From Apophysomyces variabilis (lineage: Eukaryota; Mucoromycota; Mucoromycetes; Mucorales; Mucoraceae), in NCBI GenBank assembly GCA_002749535.1, contig MZZL01000409.1, positions 3,116,160 to 3,180,159 on the forward strand: a stretch of DNA of 64,000 nt, in the 5' to 3' direction. The notes under the pieces are model-generated. The model was not told the DNA's origin. It searched no databases and saw only the letters and a list, made by a program, of their open reading frames with translations. The translations under genes were made by a program, and so were the position numbers. Shown piece after piece: positions 11,943-23,453 of the stretch. How positions within the stretch are numbered: position 1 is the first letter of the stretch; every line of letters begins with the position of its first letter.

Positions 11943-13676
11943 ATGAGCTCAAACAATTCCACAACAAACCCATTCCTTGCCAATGGCGATGCCGCGCAAG
12001 GAACACTATATAAAGCTATTGGCGTTTCTTTAGCAGTGGCTAGTGGTTAATAAACTTCGCAACCAATCTAATAGGTTTATTCATTTCTCTTTACTCATGG
12101 TTTGTAGGTATATTTATCGGTAGCAGTTTTGTATTCAAGAAGAAAGGTTTACTTCAGTCAGGAGGCGTGGCAGGAGAGGGTTATAGCTATCTCAAGTCAG
12201 CGATGTGGTGGACCGGCATGATACTAAGTAAACGTCGAAAGAGGAAACACATATTGCACGGGAGAAAACTGATTCTTCGAAAGTGATTGTTGGAGAAATA
12301 TGCAATTTTGTGGCCTATGCCTTTACACAAGCCATCTTAGTCACTCCATTAGGCGCCCTCAGTGTAGTGATCAGGTAGTGTCAAACAGAGTAAAGCTGCC
12401 AAATAGAACCATCCATTTAACTTCAGTACGATGCTAGCGCCATATTGTCCTCCATTTTCTTGAAAGAAAAACTGACGTTCCAAGGAAAGATCGGATGTCT
12501 ACAATGCATTCTTGGCGCAGTGATCATTGTGTTACACGCTCCTCCGGAAAATGCATCAGACACGTCTATTGAGACTTTCAAGCATTATGTCATTTCAGTT
12601 GGTGTGTTTCTCGCTATCGGGCTTCTACCAGATATTCACTCTTTGCACCGTACTTTTACTTAGGATTTCTTGTCTATGCTGGGCTTTGCGTTATGATATC
12701 TCTATTCCTTATTTTTTACGCGGGACCTCGATGGGGCAAAGAAAACATGCTGGTGTACATCAGTATTTGTTCACTCATAGGTTCACTGAGCGTGGTATTT
12801 ACGCAAGGTCTTGGCTCGGCCATCGTGCATTCGGTGACGATCCGAAACCAGTTCACTGAATGGTTTATCTATCTGGTTCTGGCCATTGTGATAGTGACGC
12901 TGCTCGTGGAGATTGTGTACTTAAACAAAGCCTTAAACCTGTTTAACACCGCTTTGGTGACACCAACTTACTATGTCATTTTTACTACCTTAACCATAGT
13001 CAGCGCGACCTTGCTATATCGCGGATTTGATGCGTCTGGTACTGATATCGCCACATGTGTGATAGGGTTCTTGTGCATATGTTCAGGTGTGGCACTTTTG
13101 CATCATTCACGTAGCGAGTCCAGCCCTGGAGGGATCATGCGTATGCTTAGTACAAGGAACGAAAGTGAAAAAAAAGTTGAGTCGGGGGAGGTTTCTTCCG
13201 CACCCGGTATGGGCGTGTATCGCTACGCAAGCACTACTCGGCGCCATAGTCGTGCTACTCGGTCTAGCATACACCATGCGGAAACGCCACTGTTACCTGC
13301 ACCGTTGCTTGCAGCCAATACCAACACCGGCAGCGTTACGGGGAACGAAGACCAGCTGAAGTCCGAGGAGTGGAAGAATCAGTCGTCTTCAGACGAGAAA
13401 GGGATGACTAAAGTGCAAATTAAAGGTGAATAGCAAATGAGGTTAGTTATGCAATAAACGCTAACTTGATACGCATTGACGACAGCTGAAGGATCAGTCA
13501 CTCTTCGTGATCCGTTAGTAGGTGCAACGTCCGTGGTAAAACCCCGATCGTTCTCAGTCTCCGCCGGCAGTCATCGAGCACAAAATCACGTAGGAATTCT
13601 TCATATACACAAGTTAGGGTTAAACCGAACGGACGATGATGTTTCCGATCGACAAGCATTAGTAGAAAAACATTGA
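11943..13676 (+). CDS. NIPA-type (DUF803) magnesium transporter
   Basis: Multi-pass membrane protein of the NIPA/DMT family, likely moving Mg2+. Exons: 11943-12045, 12108-12227, 12284-12374, 12438-12601, 12664-13425, 13486-13676 (476 aa). Family motifs include FIGSSFVFKKKGLL, WWTGMILMIVGEICNFVAYAF, LVTPLGALSVVISAILSS, FLKEKL and GCLQCILGAVIIVLHAP. Further TMs follow, such as FNTALVTPTYYVIFTT. The 12602-12663 intron uses a GTGTGT donor and restores VGFLVYAG. The hydrophilic Ser/Arg-rich tail extends through a last exon. If the final intron (13426-13485) is retained, a TAG at 13431 gives a 415-residue form. It is convergent with FET3; the stop codons are only 59 bases apart. Confidence 0.88.
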
Positions 13677-13735
13677 GTATTCGTAAAAGCTGAAAGGCTA
13701 TGTATATTTTATTACACGAAAACGTAAAATAAAAA

Positions 13736-16008
13736 TTATCCTTTGGAACTTTGTTGTACGATTTCGCGCGCTTTTCGCTCCGGATCTGCATGAGCATACA
13801 ATACAATCGATGCCATACCTAAGAGTGCTGAGATGATGCAACCAGCCATAGCTCCTTTTCCTTTGGCGGTGAATCCATCATATATTTCGGTTACACCGCT
13901 TGGAGCTCCACGTAGATCGAGGCCTTGTCTGCCAGCAGCATTACCTACAGGAGACATGCCACTGGCTGTGCAGAGATCATATAGGGATTGCGGTAGGGCC
14001 ATGCGTTCTTGCGCCACATTAGGTGCCTCTATGAATGTGGCTGCCAAGCCGCTCTCAAGATGCCATTCGATGTGGCAATGGAAGAACCAGACCCCGGGAT
14101 TATCCGCTCTGAAACGAATGATAGTAAAGTTTCCTGCTGGCACCACAACGGTATCACGTCGCAGCGGGTTATCTAGATGCCATACGACAGACTTATTTGT
14201 ACCATCGTATACACCATCACCTCTTCCAACAACTTGAAACGAATGCCCGTGAAGATGGACTACATGCCGTATGGAAAAGTGTTAAAATCCTTGCTGTCAG
14301 ATTAACACTAACTTACAAGGATGGTTGTTGCTATCGAGATTATTAATGATCACTTCGATCATATCTAAATGGTTGAGGATATAGGCAGCTGTCTGCGGGC
14401 CATACACTGTTGGTTCCAGTGCATAGTCACCCTCCGTCAGCAGGGTATGGAGCGAGGGAACCTTGGGGGACAGATAAGGGACACCATTGAAAAAGCCGCG
14501 ATTGATACCATCCGTCGTGACCACGAAGTCAAATGTCAGATTGAGCTGCTGATCAGGCTTGACAGCATCTTGGCGGATTAAAGGTCGAAGATTGATATCA
14601 TCGAACGTACTAGCATTGCCGACATCCTGATTAGGAGCAAACTGACTATGACTTCGGTCATAATAGATAGGGGCAGAAATATCTATTATAAGTAAATAAA
14701 AGAGTCAAACGTTTACGTATGCAAAAAGAAAAAAAAAAAGAGACGAAGCATACTTGGCTTCAAATCGTTAGGAACTGTATCAAACATAGTGGTATCCATG
14801 TCTGCATGCATATAGTAATTCAAGGAAGTATCATTTTTGGCTTTGACAAGTACCGACAATCTCTGAGCAGCAGATAGATAGACGCTGCTGACCGTTGTGC
14901 GTTCGATATCAACCTACAGAAAAAGCTGAACTTAGACACACTCCATTTTGTTTCCATAGCCATATTATTTACACCGTCGGTCTCGATCACATCTAGTTCG
15001 TGGCCATCGATGCTGAAGTAGAACATAGAAAAAGCCGAAACATTGATAAGTCGGAGACGGTATGTTTTTCCGGGAATAAAGCTCAGGCTGGCATTGACGT
15101 TATCCATCATAAAACCGGATTCTGTGGAAAATCATACATATAAAGAAAAAGGAAGAACAATTCGGTCATCTTTTTGTTTGAATTTACTCACTGGTTGTTA
15201 CTTACGGGGAACTGGTTCTGCGCCAGTAGGATTATTTACATTCAGGAAGGTAGCAAGATTTTGGGAGCTCTGAGCATGATACCAATCTGGATAGAACGCA
15301 TCAGTATTAATGTTTCACCGAAGTAAAACTGTCCATATCTGGAAAAATGTTTACCTGAGATGCTCACCACGAGATCTTCGTCATACTGGTACGGCTCTGC
15401 TGGGTTATGTAGGATTAATGGAGACCGTAAACCGTCTACATATTGTGCCTAATTGATTTTAAGCGTTTAGGTTGGAAAGAGTGGACTATCCTTACCATAT
15501 AATGGCTGTGTAGCCAGTAGGTGCCCGTTTGTGTAATGTTGAATTCATAGGTAAAGCTGTATCCTGGTGGAATGGGACTTTGTACTTCCCAATCAGCATA
15601 TCAAACTCTCTTTTCTTTTTCTTTTTTTCTTTTTGGTTCCGTGTTTTCAAGACGTACCATTGCGTAACCATAACAGGCCCGTCCATATAACCGGTATTAT
15701 TTTGGAACATTCCATGAGCGTGCAATGATGAAGGCTCGTCTAAGGCATTGTAGACATGGATGACCAACGTGTCATTCAAAGTGGCCTCTACCAGGGGAGG
15801 TCTAAATCAAAAGATAGAAGACAAGGATAGGCACGACAAGACGATTGATCAGCAACACTCACGGCCAGGTCCCGTTGACGCCAAGGACGCGACGTTCAAA
15901 AAGCCCGTCTGGGTTGGCAGTGGCATACGTGATGTTCCAATAATGGACCACTGTGGCTGCCTGGGCAAAACAAGCTAACGTAACCAGGAGTAAGAAGAAG
16001 GGATGCAT
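13736..16008 (-). CDS. FET3: Fet3-type multicopper ferroxidase
   Basis: Plasma-membrane multicopper oxidase that oxidises Fe2+ to Fe3+ for the partner permease Ftr1. Exons (plus coordinates, 5' to 3' on minus): 15863-16008, 15658-15801, 15496-15577, 15355-15448, 15206-15286, 14973-15121, 14754-14913, 14317-14682, 13736-14259 (581 aa). It has a signal peptide ([17 protein letters not shown]). All four copper-ligand blocks are present: [10 protein letters not shown] (usually HLHG), WLHSHY, HPFHLHGHSF (completed across the last intron) and [14 protein letters not shown]-terminal TM helix ([19 protein letters not shown]) and a short basic tail give the type I topology of Fet3. The gene is divergent from FTR1 with 538 bases between starts. 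Laccase is the alternative, but the membrane anchor, the ESGL context and the FTR1 neighbour favour Fet3. Confidence 0.95.
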
Positions 16009-16546
16009 ACGCTGAAAAGCAGATCAGATAATGGAAGAGGAGCAGTACATAAGAGAATAGAATGGAAAAAAAGATATGAACTGTGAAACAATTGTCTGTT
16101 CGAGATCGGCTGAAGGATGATTTCATGTAACCAAACACAATTGTTGTTAGCGGATACCAAAAATAATTATAGGTAACACCAGGATCGACCCGGTAGCCTC
16201 AGCGATTTTCTTTTTCCCTAATTTGGCTTTTTACAACAGTAACAGACGCTTCTAGATAGAAAAAAGGCGGGATCACTAACGATCAATGAGACAACAGTGC
16301 ACTTTACAGCAGGAAACTATATATCCCGGATGGTGAAAATCAAGATGATATTAACCCTTTCAGTCAAGTGACAGAGTTCAGATGTGGATGCTGGAAAAGC
16401 ATTTCACTGAGTTTGATGTTAATGAAAGAAAAAAAAAGTGGATTGCAAAACGGTGAATGGGAAATTTTTAAAAAACCCATCTTTTTTCTTGTGATACCTT
16501 CACAGTCTTTTTTTTTCACACTCTTCGTTTTATTCTATCTTGATTC
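16009..16546. promoter_or_regulatory. Shared divergent promoter region of FET3 and FTR1
   Basis: 538 bases between the two start codons. It contains a TATATAT stretch at 16319-16325 and pyrimidine-rich DNA just before the FTR1 start. A single exact extended iron-GATA site lies close to the FET3 end and is listed separately. Co-regulation by iron is inferred from the arrangement and from known fungal biology. Confidence 0.75.
16022..16031 (+). promoter_or_regulatory. Extended GATA-type iron-repressor site (GATCAGATAA)
   Basis: Exact match to the (G/A)ATC(T/A)GATAA consensus of the Sre/Fep1/Urbs1 family of fungal iron-responsive GATA repressors. It starts 14 bases upstream of the FET3 start codon (FET3 reads on minus) and about 515 bases from the FTR1 start. 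A 10-base degenerate motif can occur by chance; its location in an iron-uptake promoter raises its credibility. Confidence 0.6.
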
Positions 16547-17789
16547 ATGGCTCAAGACCTGTTCAACGTGCCCATTTTTTTCATTATATTCAGAGAGACA
16601 ACCGAAGCTGCGATCATTGTATCTGTCCTGCTTTCGTTTCTCCGAAAAGTGTTTGAGCCTGGTTCCCCGTTGTTTAAACGCTTGCGGAATCAAATATGGA
16701 TTGGTGCAGCTGTTGGTTTCATTATCTGCCTTTGTATTGGTGGTACTTTTATTGCCCTTTGGTACACACTGCTTAGCAACGCATGGGGAAGCGCGGAATA
16801 TATCTGGGAAGGCGTGTTTGCTCTTATAGCAACTGTACTGATTACGGCGATGGGACTAGCTATGCTCAGAACGGAACGAATGCAAGAGAAATGGAAAGTC
16901 AAGTTGGCCAAGGCAATGGAGAGAAAGAAAGATGAAAAATCCGCCCTTAAAACGAAATTTCAACGGTACTCTTTCTTTCTCTTGCCATTCATTACGGTCC
17001 TAAGAGAAGGTCTGGAAGCTGTGGTATTTATAGGAGGTGTAAGTGTTTCTTTTGATATATGGTTTACACGTTGATGACGCAGCTTAAAAGGTTTCCTTGA
17101 ATGTTCAAGCAAAATCCATTCCTATTGCTGCTATTATGGGATTCCTCTGCGGTTGTCTCGTTGGAGTCATTATCTACCGTGGCGGATCACTCCTTAGGTT
17201 GCGATGGTTTTTCATCATATCAACGGCGATCCTCTACCTCGTCGCTGCCGGTTTAATGTCAAAAGCGGTCGGCTACTTTGAAACCAATGCTTGGAATAAC
17301 ATCATTGGCGGCGAATCAGCCGAAGAAAGTGGAACTGTTATTCCTTACAAAGTGACTACTGCTGTATGGCACGTGTCATGGGGAGACCCAGAAAACGTGA
17401 CAGATGGCAATGGTGGATGGTAAGAGGATTAGAAAGAGATTTAAAGTCATGCCGCTGGGAAAGAAAAAGCTAAATCATTTCAAAGGCAGATCTTTAACGC
17501 CATCCTTGGTTGGAATAATACAGCCACCATTGGCACCATTACCTCTTACTGCCTTTACTGGGTTTTGGTTATGGCGCTTTTAGCCCGTTCATACTGGAAA
17601 GATAGGTCTAGTGCTATTAGAAAGGCACGAAGTGGGGAGTGGACAAAGGGAGATGATGCGCTAGAAAAGGCAAGACAGTTTGTGGGCGCTGATGGTGAGA
17701 TCGGAGCAGAACATTCCGAACCCGAAGAAGACACGGAAAGTATCGCGCCAAGCAATCCAACAAACAAAACCTTGCCAAATGAGTCATAG
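16547..17789 (+). CDS. FTR1: High-affinity iron permease Ftr1
   Basis: Plasma-membrane permease that takes Fe3+ handed over by Fet3. Exons: 16547-17038, 17091-17419, 17486-17789 (374 aa, against about 400 in yeast). The first helix contains the REXXE iron-binding motif as RETTE (residues about 16-20), and a later helix contains REGLE (TVLREGLEAVVFIGG), the two motifs needed for transport. Several further TMs are visible (IATVLITAMGLAML, AAIMGFLCGCLVGVIIY, FFIISTAILYLVAAGLM), then an extracellular loop with NNIIGGESAEE and a Glu/Asn-rich cytoplasmic tail. The second intron joins GNGGW to QIFNAILGWNN. Divergent pairing with FET3 is a common fungal arrangement. Confidence 0.96.
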
Positions 17790-17940
17790 AGTTCGAAAGA
17801 CTTATAAGCAGAGTAAAATATAATCTTGCTTAAGCAATAAACTACTCTTTTATTCTCTCTTTTTTCGATTTTGAAACTGTCCAGCAGCGTTTAGTTCCTA
17901 TGTGATAAGGAGTAAATCTTAAGAGAAATACATATCTATG

Positions 17941-19777
17941 CTAAGCAGCCATATGCAGTTCGTGTAGTCGTTTTTCACGACGCGCACTGAAAGATATCAC
18001 CAACGTTATTACGGCACCCACGGCCGCAAGTCCCATGTTACAAACTTTCCCCATGTCTAACATTTGGTCAGTTTACATAGCGCGATGACATTGATCAACT
18101 TACAGTAAACAGGGGCATCTGTAGATGGGAATAAGAATGCACCAGCAACACTGCCAGTGTGGCCTATACTTGTGATAACAGCCAGGGCAATGGCTCTTTC
18201 GGTTGGATTTGCGAACGATAAAGCTGCCCAAGTAACAAGGGGAGGAACTGAACAAAAGGAAATACAAGAGAACTTTTAGTTGCAGACTTTTTCTTTTTTT
18301 TTCTGCCCCAACCTGATAATCCCATGCCAGATGTGCAGAAGAGAAGAGCACCATATAAAGCTACGCTATTGTTAAGTCGGTTGTATCTGATTAGCCATAA
18401 CTCCTTACCCCATGGTGATTGTAAAAGGAACAACAGGGCATAGGCAACTGAGGTTGCAACAAAGCCAACGACGATCAAACTTGCAGCGCAATTATAACGA
18501 TTGCCTAAGACACCGGCTAAAAACAAGGTGGCGCAAGCAATCACACTTGGTGGAGCTGATAGCAACTGGGACTCTAACGACGAGAAACCGAATCCTAGCC
18601 GACAACAGTTAAGTTTCTACTCTTGAATTGTACGTTTCTAGGATTCCTACCTTCTATAATCGTTGGAACAAAGATTGATATGCAGATTAAGATAACAGAC
18701 TGGGCGAAAAAGACTATAGCGAATGCATAAGTCTTCCAGTTAAAAAATGCTGCTTTGACATCTCGTAACTGGACGTTTCGGCGACCATCGGCGGTAGCTT
18801 CTTCAGTCGACATGATCATCTTCCTGTGCAGCTTCTTTTGATCGTCGCTCAGCCACTGTACGTCTCCAATATCATCAAACAAGAGCATGTAGGAGACAAA
18901 GGACACTAATATTGTTGAGATACCCTCGATGAGGAAGAGGTACTGCCAGGAGTGCAAGTTTCCTTTTCCTTCTAAATACGAGGTAGTATATGCCACAGGT
19001 CCAGAAACCGCACCAGCAAACGTGGTAATGATCAGAATGTACGATATTCGCAAACCGAGGATATCTGAAGGGTATATACGAGTTATGTAAAACAGTGTAC
19101 CAGGGAGATAGCCGCTTTCTGTAACCCTGCAAATAATATGTTATATATATGTTAACTTGCAATACCAAGTCAATATATAATTACCCCAAGAGTAGTCGTA
19201 CTGCCATTAACGATCCAAAGTTTCTAACAAAAGCCGTCATCGTAGTAATTATACCCCATATCAACATCATTGCGGAAAGACCAAGGGCGATATTCATTCT
19301 CTTTAACATTATGTTGGCCGGTACCTCGAATATAATCTAACATAAAACACGTTACATCTGTTTTATAGTGTGCCATTTCATTCCTTTTTTCTTCTGTACT
19401 TACGTAGGTAATAAAGAACCCAGATATTGCGAGGTTCATCTGACTTGATGTAAGCTACGAAAAAAGATGAATACGATTTGTCTAACCGATGAGAACCAAT
19501 GCTAGCTCCACTTACCGAAAGTTGCTCTGGCATTCCCTGCAGCCTTGAGTTATAGAACGCATTGAGTTATTCCATTAAACAGATATAAGCTAGTACGTTA
19601 CTTTGCGTTGCCGATATTTCCGCGATCCAGAAAGTTAATGAAATAGAACAATCCCAATAAAGGTAGCAGACGCCGGTCGATGGCTCGAACGATTTCATTT
19701 TTTTCATCCTTTGGAGCTGTGTCCAGACTTTCTGATAACTCTGAACAACTAGAAGAAATACTAATATTCTGCTTCAT
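17941..19777 (-). CDS. MFS permease, DAL5-like anion:cation symporter family (copy 1)
   Basis: Twelve-TM-type transporter of the allantoate/nicotinate/vitamin permease family; the substrate is not predictable from sequence. Nine exons (plus coordinates, 5' to 3' on minus): 19602-19777, 19516-19543, 19404-19454, 19185-19336, 18651-19126, 18409-18594, 18313-18360, 18104-18247, 17941-18056 (458 aa). Signatures: FYFINFLDRGNIGNAK at the end of TM1, IIFEVPANIMLKR, LLLGVTESGYLPGTLFYI and SGPVAYTTSYLEG. Exon 2 is a 28-base microexon. The start at 19777 gives a cytoplasmic acidic N-terminus; an ATG at 19816 is in frame but adds an unlikely hydrophobic leader. Its internal exon lengths nearly equal those of the permease at 30872-32891. 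Confidence 0.9.
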
Positions 19778-20543
19778 GACCAAGATAATAGCAATAATAA
19801 AGAAGAACAGCTGCAAAGAGCGAGAAATACAATTAAACCATCATTTAAATACCAATGCACATGACTTTTATGCGTTGTTAAGTGGACGAGTCCGTTCTGA
19901 TTATACTTCCCATGTGCGGTCCTTAATATGATAAGCAGTCATTTGTGATATGATAAGACGGATAGGTCTTGCTGTTATGAATGGCAACTGAACATAATTA
20001 GCAAGTAACACAATTACGATAAAGAAAAGAAAAAGGCGGCATATAACGTAGCTTTCCACTTTCATAGAGCGACAGCACAGGCCCTGTGCACTTGCCGATC
20101 GAGCGAGATAGATGGCTTTACTTGATGAGTATATAGAACGGGCTGTCATAGCTAGAAGAATCAAAACGACATCTTTTCCAAGTATAGGAACCGCACGAAA
20201 AAAGAAAAAGAAACCATGTACACTATGCAACTAAAGTTGAGGATGCTTAACAGCAATGGAAACAAATAAATACATTGCAGCTTTGCAATTCATTTCGATT
20301 TTCCCGGAGCAATTTTGTTGGCTCTTTTTCTGCACTCAAATGCATATAGAAAAAGTCCGCCAAGACAATAAAATTATATGAACTATGCTCCTTCATTTTC
20401 GAGAACTCTTTTATTTATGTCGAACTTTGGAACAGAACGATACGACTTTTTTTATTTCCCTTCTACTCTTTACGGTACAACAGTGCTCGGCAGGAATTCG
20501 GGCATTGAAACTGAGTCTTTTTGTTCCATCAAAGGAAATCATT
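19778..20543. other. Intergenic between permease copy 1 and the universal stress gene
   Basis: 766 bases with only short chance open frames. No feature is supported beyond the presumed promoter of the permease. Confidence 0.45.
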
Positions 20544-21186
20544 CTATTTGACTATCAAGACAGGGCAATGAACATGAGTCTGCACATAATCACTAAAGCT
20601 CCCCATAAAAAGCCTTAAATACAATTAAATAAGCGGGACATGATACATGCCATCGTCTGCGTTACATTACCTCTTCCAACCGGACAAGTTGCGACTCCCC
20701 ATTATCAAGCAGTCCATTTTGGACGTGTCGATGTAATCCACCAGCACTTGGCAAGCCATTTCTGGTTTTGACTTGAAGATATGTTCCATCACATGGTAAC
20801 CTCTTGATTTTAAGTTATTGGCCACTGCATTCATGGCTTTGGTAGTTTTTGAAGTTATCTAAAACAAACCAATGAAGTTTCATAAGTAAAGAATGTACCC
20901 CTTCTTACCTCTTTTTCCAGTTCTGAGAGGGAATCACCTGTAATTGTTACAATATCTGAGTGATAACAAAAGACAAATGTTCATAATTGAAGAGATGTAA
21001 GTCTTTCTTTCTTTGTTTGTTTTCTATACTACCTTGGTCATCCATGAACTCAGCGTCCATGGCCAATACCATAACCAAGTGAATACGATCATCCTGGCGC
21101 AAGAAGTTTTCTGAAGCCCACTGGATTGTTTTGGTCGCTTCCTCCGCTTCAGGATCGACAGCTAACACAATCTCGCGAGTTTTCAT
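20544..21186 (-). CDS. Universal stress protein A (UspA) domain protein
   Basis: Small single-domain nucleotide-binding-fold protein of the UspA family. Exons (plus, 5' to 3' on minus): 21033-21186, 20909-20955, 20671-20858, 20544-20613 (152 aa). The N-terminus has a typical first strand and helix (REIVLAVDPEAEEATKTIQW). The C-terminus carries the ATP-loop region MGSRNLSGWKRLFMGSFS followed by CPVLIVK. The classic G-2x-G-9x-G(S/T) motif is altered: the second glycine position is Asn. The last exon of 70 bases supplies the C-terminal half of the loop and is below the size of most open-frame cut-offs. The molecular role is unknown. Confidence 0.88.
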
Positions 21187-21339
21187 AGATAAATGACAAA
21201 ATTAAGGGAGAAGGGGTTGGGGAAACGATCATTCCACTTTTCATCTCGGACCGCGCAACAGTAAAACCAGTCACCCTAGCCAACCTTAAAACCATCTATC
21301 GCCATTAAAAGAGAACCGATGACACGAAAGCCTTGAAGC

Positions 21340-21342
<3 letters not shown>

Positions 21343-21374
<32 letters not shown>
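21343..21374. repeat. (CT)16 microsatellite
   Basis: Uninterrupted CT dinucleotide run of 32 bases. It ends 47 bases before the ATG of the 21422 gene, so it probably lies in its 5' leader or core promoter. Confidence 0.95.
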
Positions 21375-21376
<2 letters not shown>

Positions 21377-21421
21377 ATCCTTAACTTTTTCCTGTACCTC
21401 TTCATTTTCTCTCTGCTCACC

Positions 21422-21919
21422 ATGGCCACTGTTGCTGAAACAAGATACAAATCCATCTTGAAACCTGTAAAGTTCTGGCAACGCAGTAACAAAACGGCCC
21501 CTGTTTTAGAAGAGCAAAAGCAAGACGATGAACATATTAAAACTGTAATTGCTGCAGAAGATGACAATGACGAGGTTGCGTCACAGACAAAATCAAAACC
21601 AAAACTCTCGATTCAGACCTCCTTCTCTTTATTCAAAAAGCAATCCATAACTGCTCAAAACGACAACCCGGCCATGGTTGAAACAGCTGTAGGTCAGGTC
21701 TATAAACTGTCCGTCATCAATGACTCGGGCGTCTATCTCCCACCCTCACCGTGTGAACACATTAAACATGATCACTGGCTTGATATCGATCAGGAGACAA
21801 TGGCCTTTCAATTACCGAGCAACGATCGTCTGACTACGCATTCAGGAGAAGCCCATTGTTTTCATACACCCTCTGCAACCATGTATAACCTGAGATTGTC
21901 CCTAGTGGAGAAAAATTAA
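21422..21919 (+). CDS. Orphan 165-residue protein
   Basis: Not recognised. Intact single-exon frame with a good start context (CCATGG) and a pyrimidine-rich leader containing a CT microsatellite. The protein is hydrophilic, with a Lys-rich N-terminus (YKSILKPVKFWQRSNK), an acidic middle (AAEDDNDE) and a more ordered His-rich C-terminal half (CEHIKHDHWLDI, HSGEAHCFHTP). No signal peptide or TM is seen. It is divergent from the universal stress gene, with 235 bases between starts. Confidence 0.6.
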   Translation: MATVAETRYKSILKPVKFWQRSNKTAPVLEEQKQDDEHIKTVIAAEDDNDEVASQTKSKPKLSIQTSFSLFKKQSITAQNDNPAMVETAVGQVYKLSVINDSGVYLPPSPCEHIKHDHWLDIDQETMAFQLPSNDRLTTHSGEAHCFHTPSATMYNLRLSLVEKN

Positions 21920-23453
21920 CCTTGCTTTTACCAACGTCGCACGAACACGGGCTATGGCCACTGCTCGAAAATCCTCTTTAACCTGTTGTTGCTTTTCTTC
22001 TCTGCCTTTGTCTGATTATCACTACTAGCCTGCATGACCTTCTACTGTTTCACTTTTACCAGTATGTTAATTGTTACCTTGTAAAAAAAATACAGTTTTA
22101 CCTTTTAATAAAAAATACATATATTCTTTTTAGCCCATTCTTGATTTGTTAGACCGTGTGAGATCCACGAGCTGAGGTTGCACAATTAAGAGGAGGGAAG
22201 GGTGTGTCCAGACCGAATCCTCAAATCTCGTCATCTCTTTTCCCAGAATAAGAAGAATCCCGTTTATTGTTCTCGTCTGTCTAAACAAACTTAAACTCGG
22301 CTCGGCATAATTTAGCCGTATACAGGTGAATATTACGATCAGCTATGCTTCATTGCCCCTCTTTATTACTTCTGTAATCAAAGCGATGCATCCTTTAATG
22401 GCCATCACACCTAATTAAATTAGCATCGAATCTTTTTGTCGGAATAATGTGCTGCCGGATCGAGTCTCTTACAGCAGACTGGAAAAAAGAAAGTGGTAAC
22501 CACGTGCTTCTTACCATTTTGATAGCAATCTCTTTCTGCGTAGCCAATAGCTGATCGCTTTGACCCTACAGCCCTTTGAACATTAACACTCGCGCCTAGC
22601 TGAAAGCTATTCTGCGCTGAGGAAAAAGTATACACCTACGTCAGTTAAATTGGTAAAGTACGTGTTGGTTTACGGTGAATATCGTTTTGACACAATCCCC
22701 TTTGCTTCATCAAAAAGCTCGCTGCGTTTGACTAAGTATGCGGATGCCTCCGTTAATACTGTCTAGTCACGCATTGCTTCATATTTTACAAAATAGGTTT
22801 ACACTAGATCTAATTGAAAGAAGTCTCTATATTACCATCACTTCTCCAAACAAGCGCGGGTCATGCACCTAACATGTGTCAGGAAAATAACTTTGTCTGG
22901 TTTGGATTGAACTTGCAAAATGTTCATAAGCCATCTGAACCTTTCAGTGTGCTTAAGCTGTAAAAGATCGCTCCACTTCGTTGATTTAGAGGCGACTTAG
23001 TACGTTAGCTCTTTGAGCGTCACCTTTGAACTTGTCGCCATTATTCTCTAGGAATTTTTCATTACTCGTTAACTCATTCGATGACTTGTATCATGGTCTA
23101 GAACGTCCTATCTGATACTTTGGATATGCCACGTTAAACAGGCGATTTTACTAAAGGTATCTTAAAGAACGCTGGTTTTGTTGGACATATCAAAACTAAT
23201 GTCAGTTACTTTTGACATTGTCACTACTCACAAAGGTATTTTGACTCCGGAAAGGTTTACTTATTCAATGCATATTACTCAAAAGAGGAAACTAGAAGAA
23301 TCTAGCATGGAAACAGTTCTATTCTTGCTAACTTAAATTCGTCTTGGTACTGATAGTGATTACATCTATATTCGCTATGGGATTTTGTTTACATAGGTTG
23401 TTACACAGAATAATGACAAACTGTATCATGATAACATCCTGAAGTCTAATAGT
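21920..23453. other. Gene-poor stretch with no assigned feature
   Basis: 1.5 kb. Scattered short open frames include one on minus at 22420-22635 that could be split by a short pyrimidine-tract intron, but no homology is recognised. The 23100-23350 part has broken coding-like stretches on plus with stops; it could be a decayed gene or chance. Confidence 0.35.

Noticed and set aside
19882..19900. GGACGAGTCC palindrome resembling part of a hammerhead ribozyme
   Set aside because: The required CUGAUGA and GAAA core segments are not arranged around it.
22420..22635. Minus-strand 71-codon frame with a possible 37-base intron and strong pyrimidine tract
   Set aside because: The intron would be unusually short and the peptide matches nothing known to me; too weak to call a gene.
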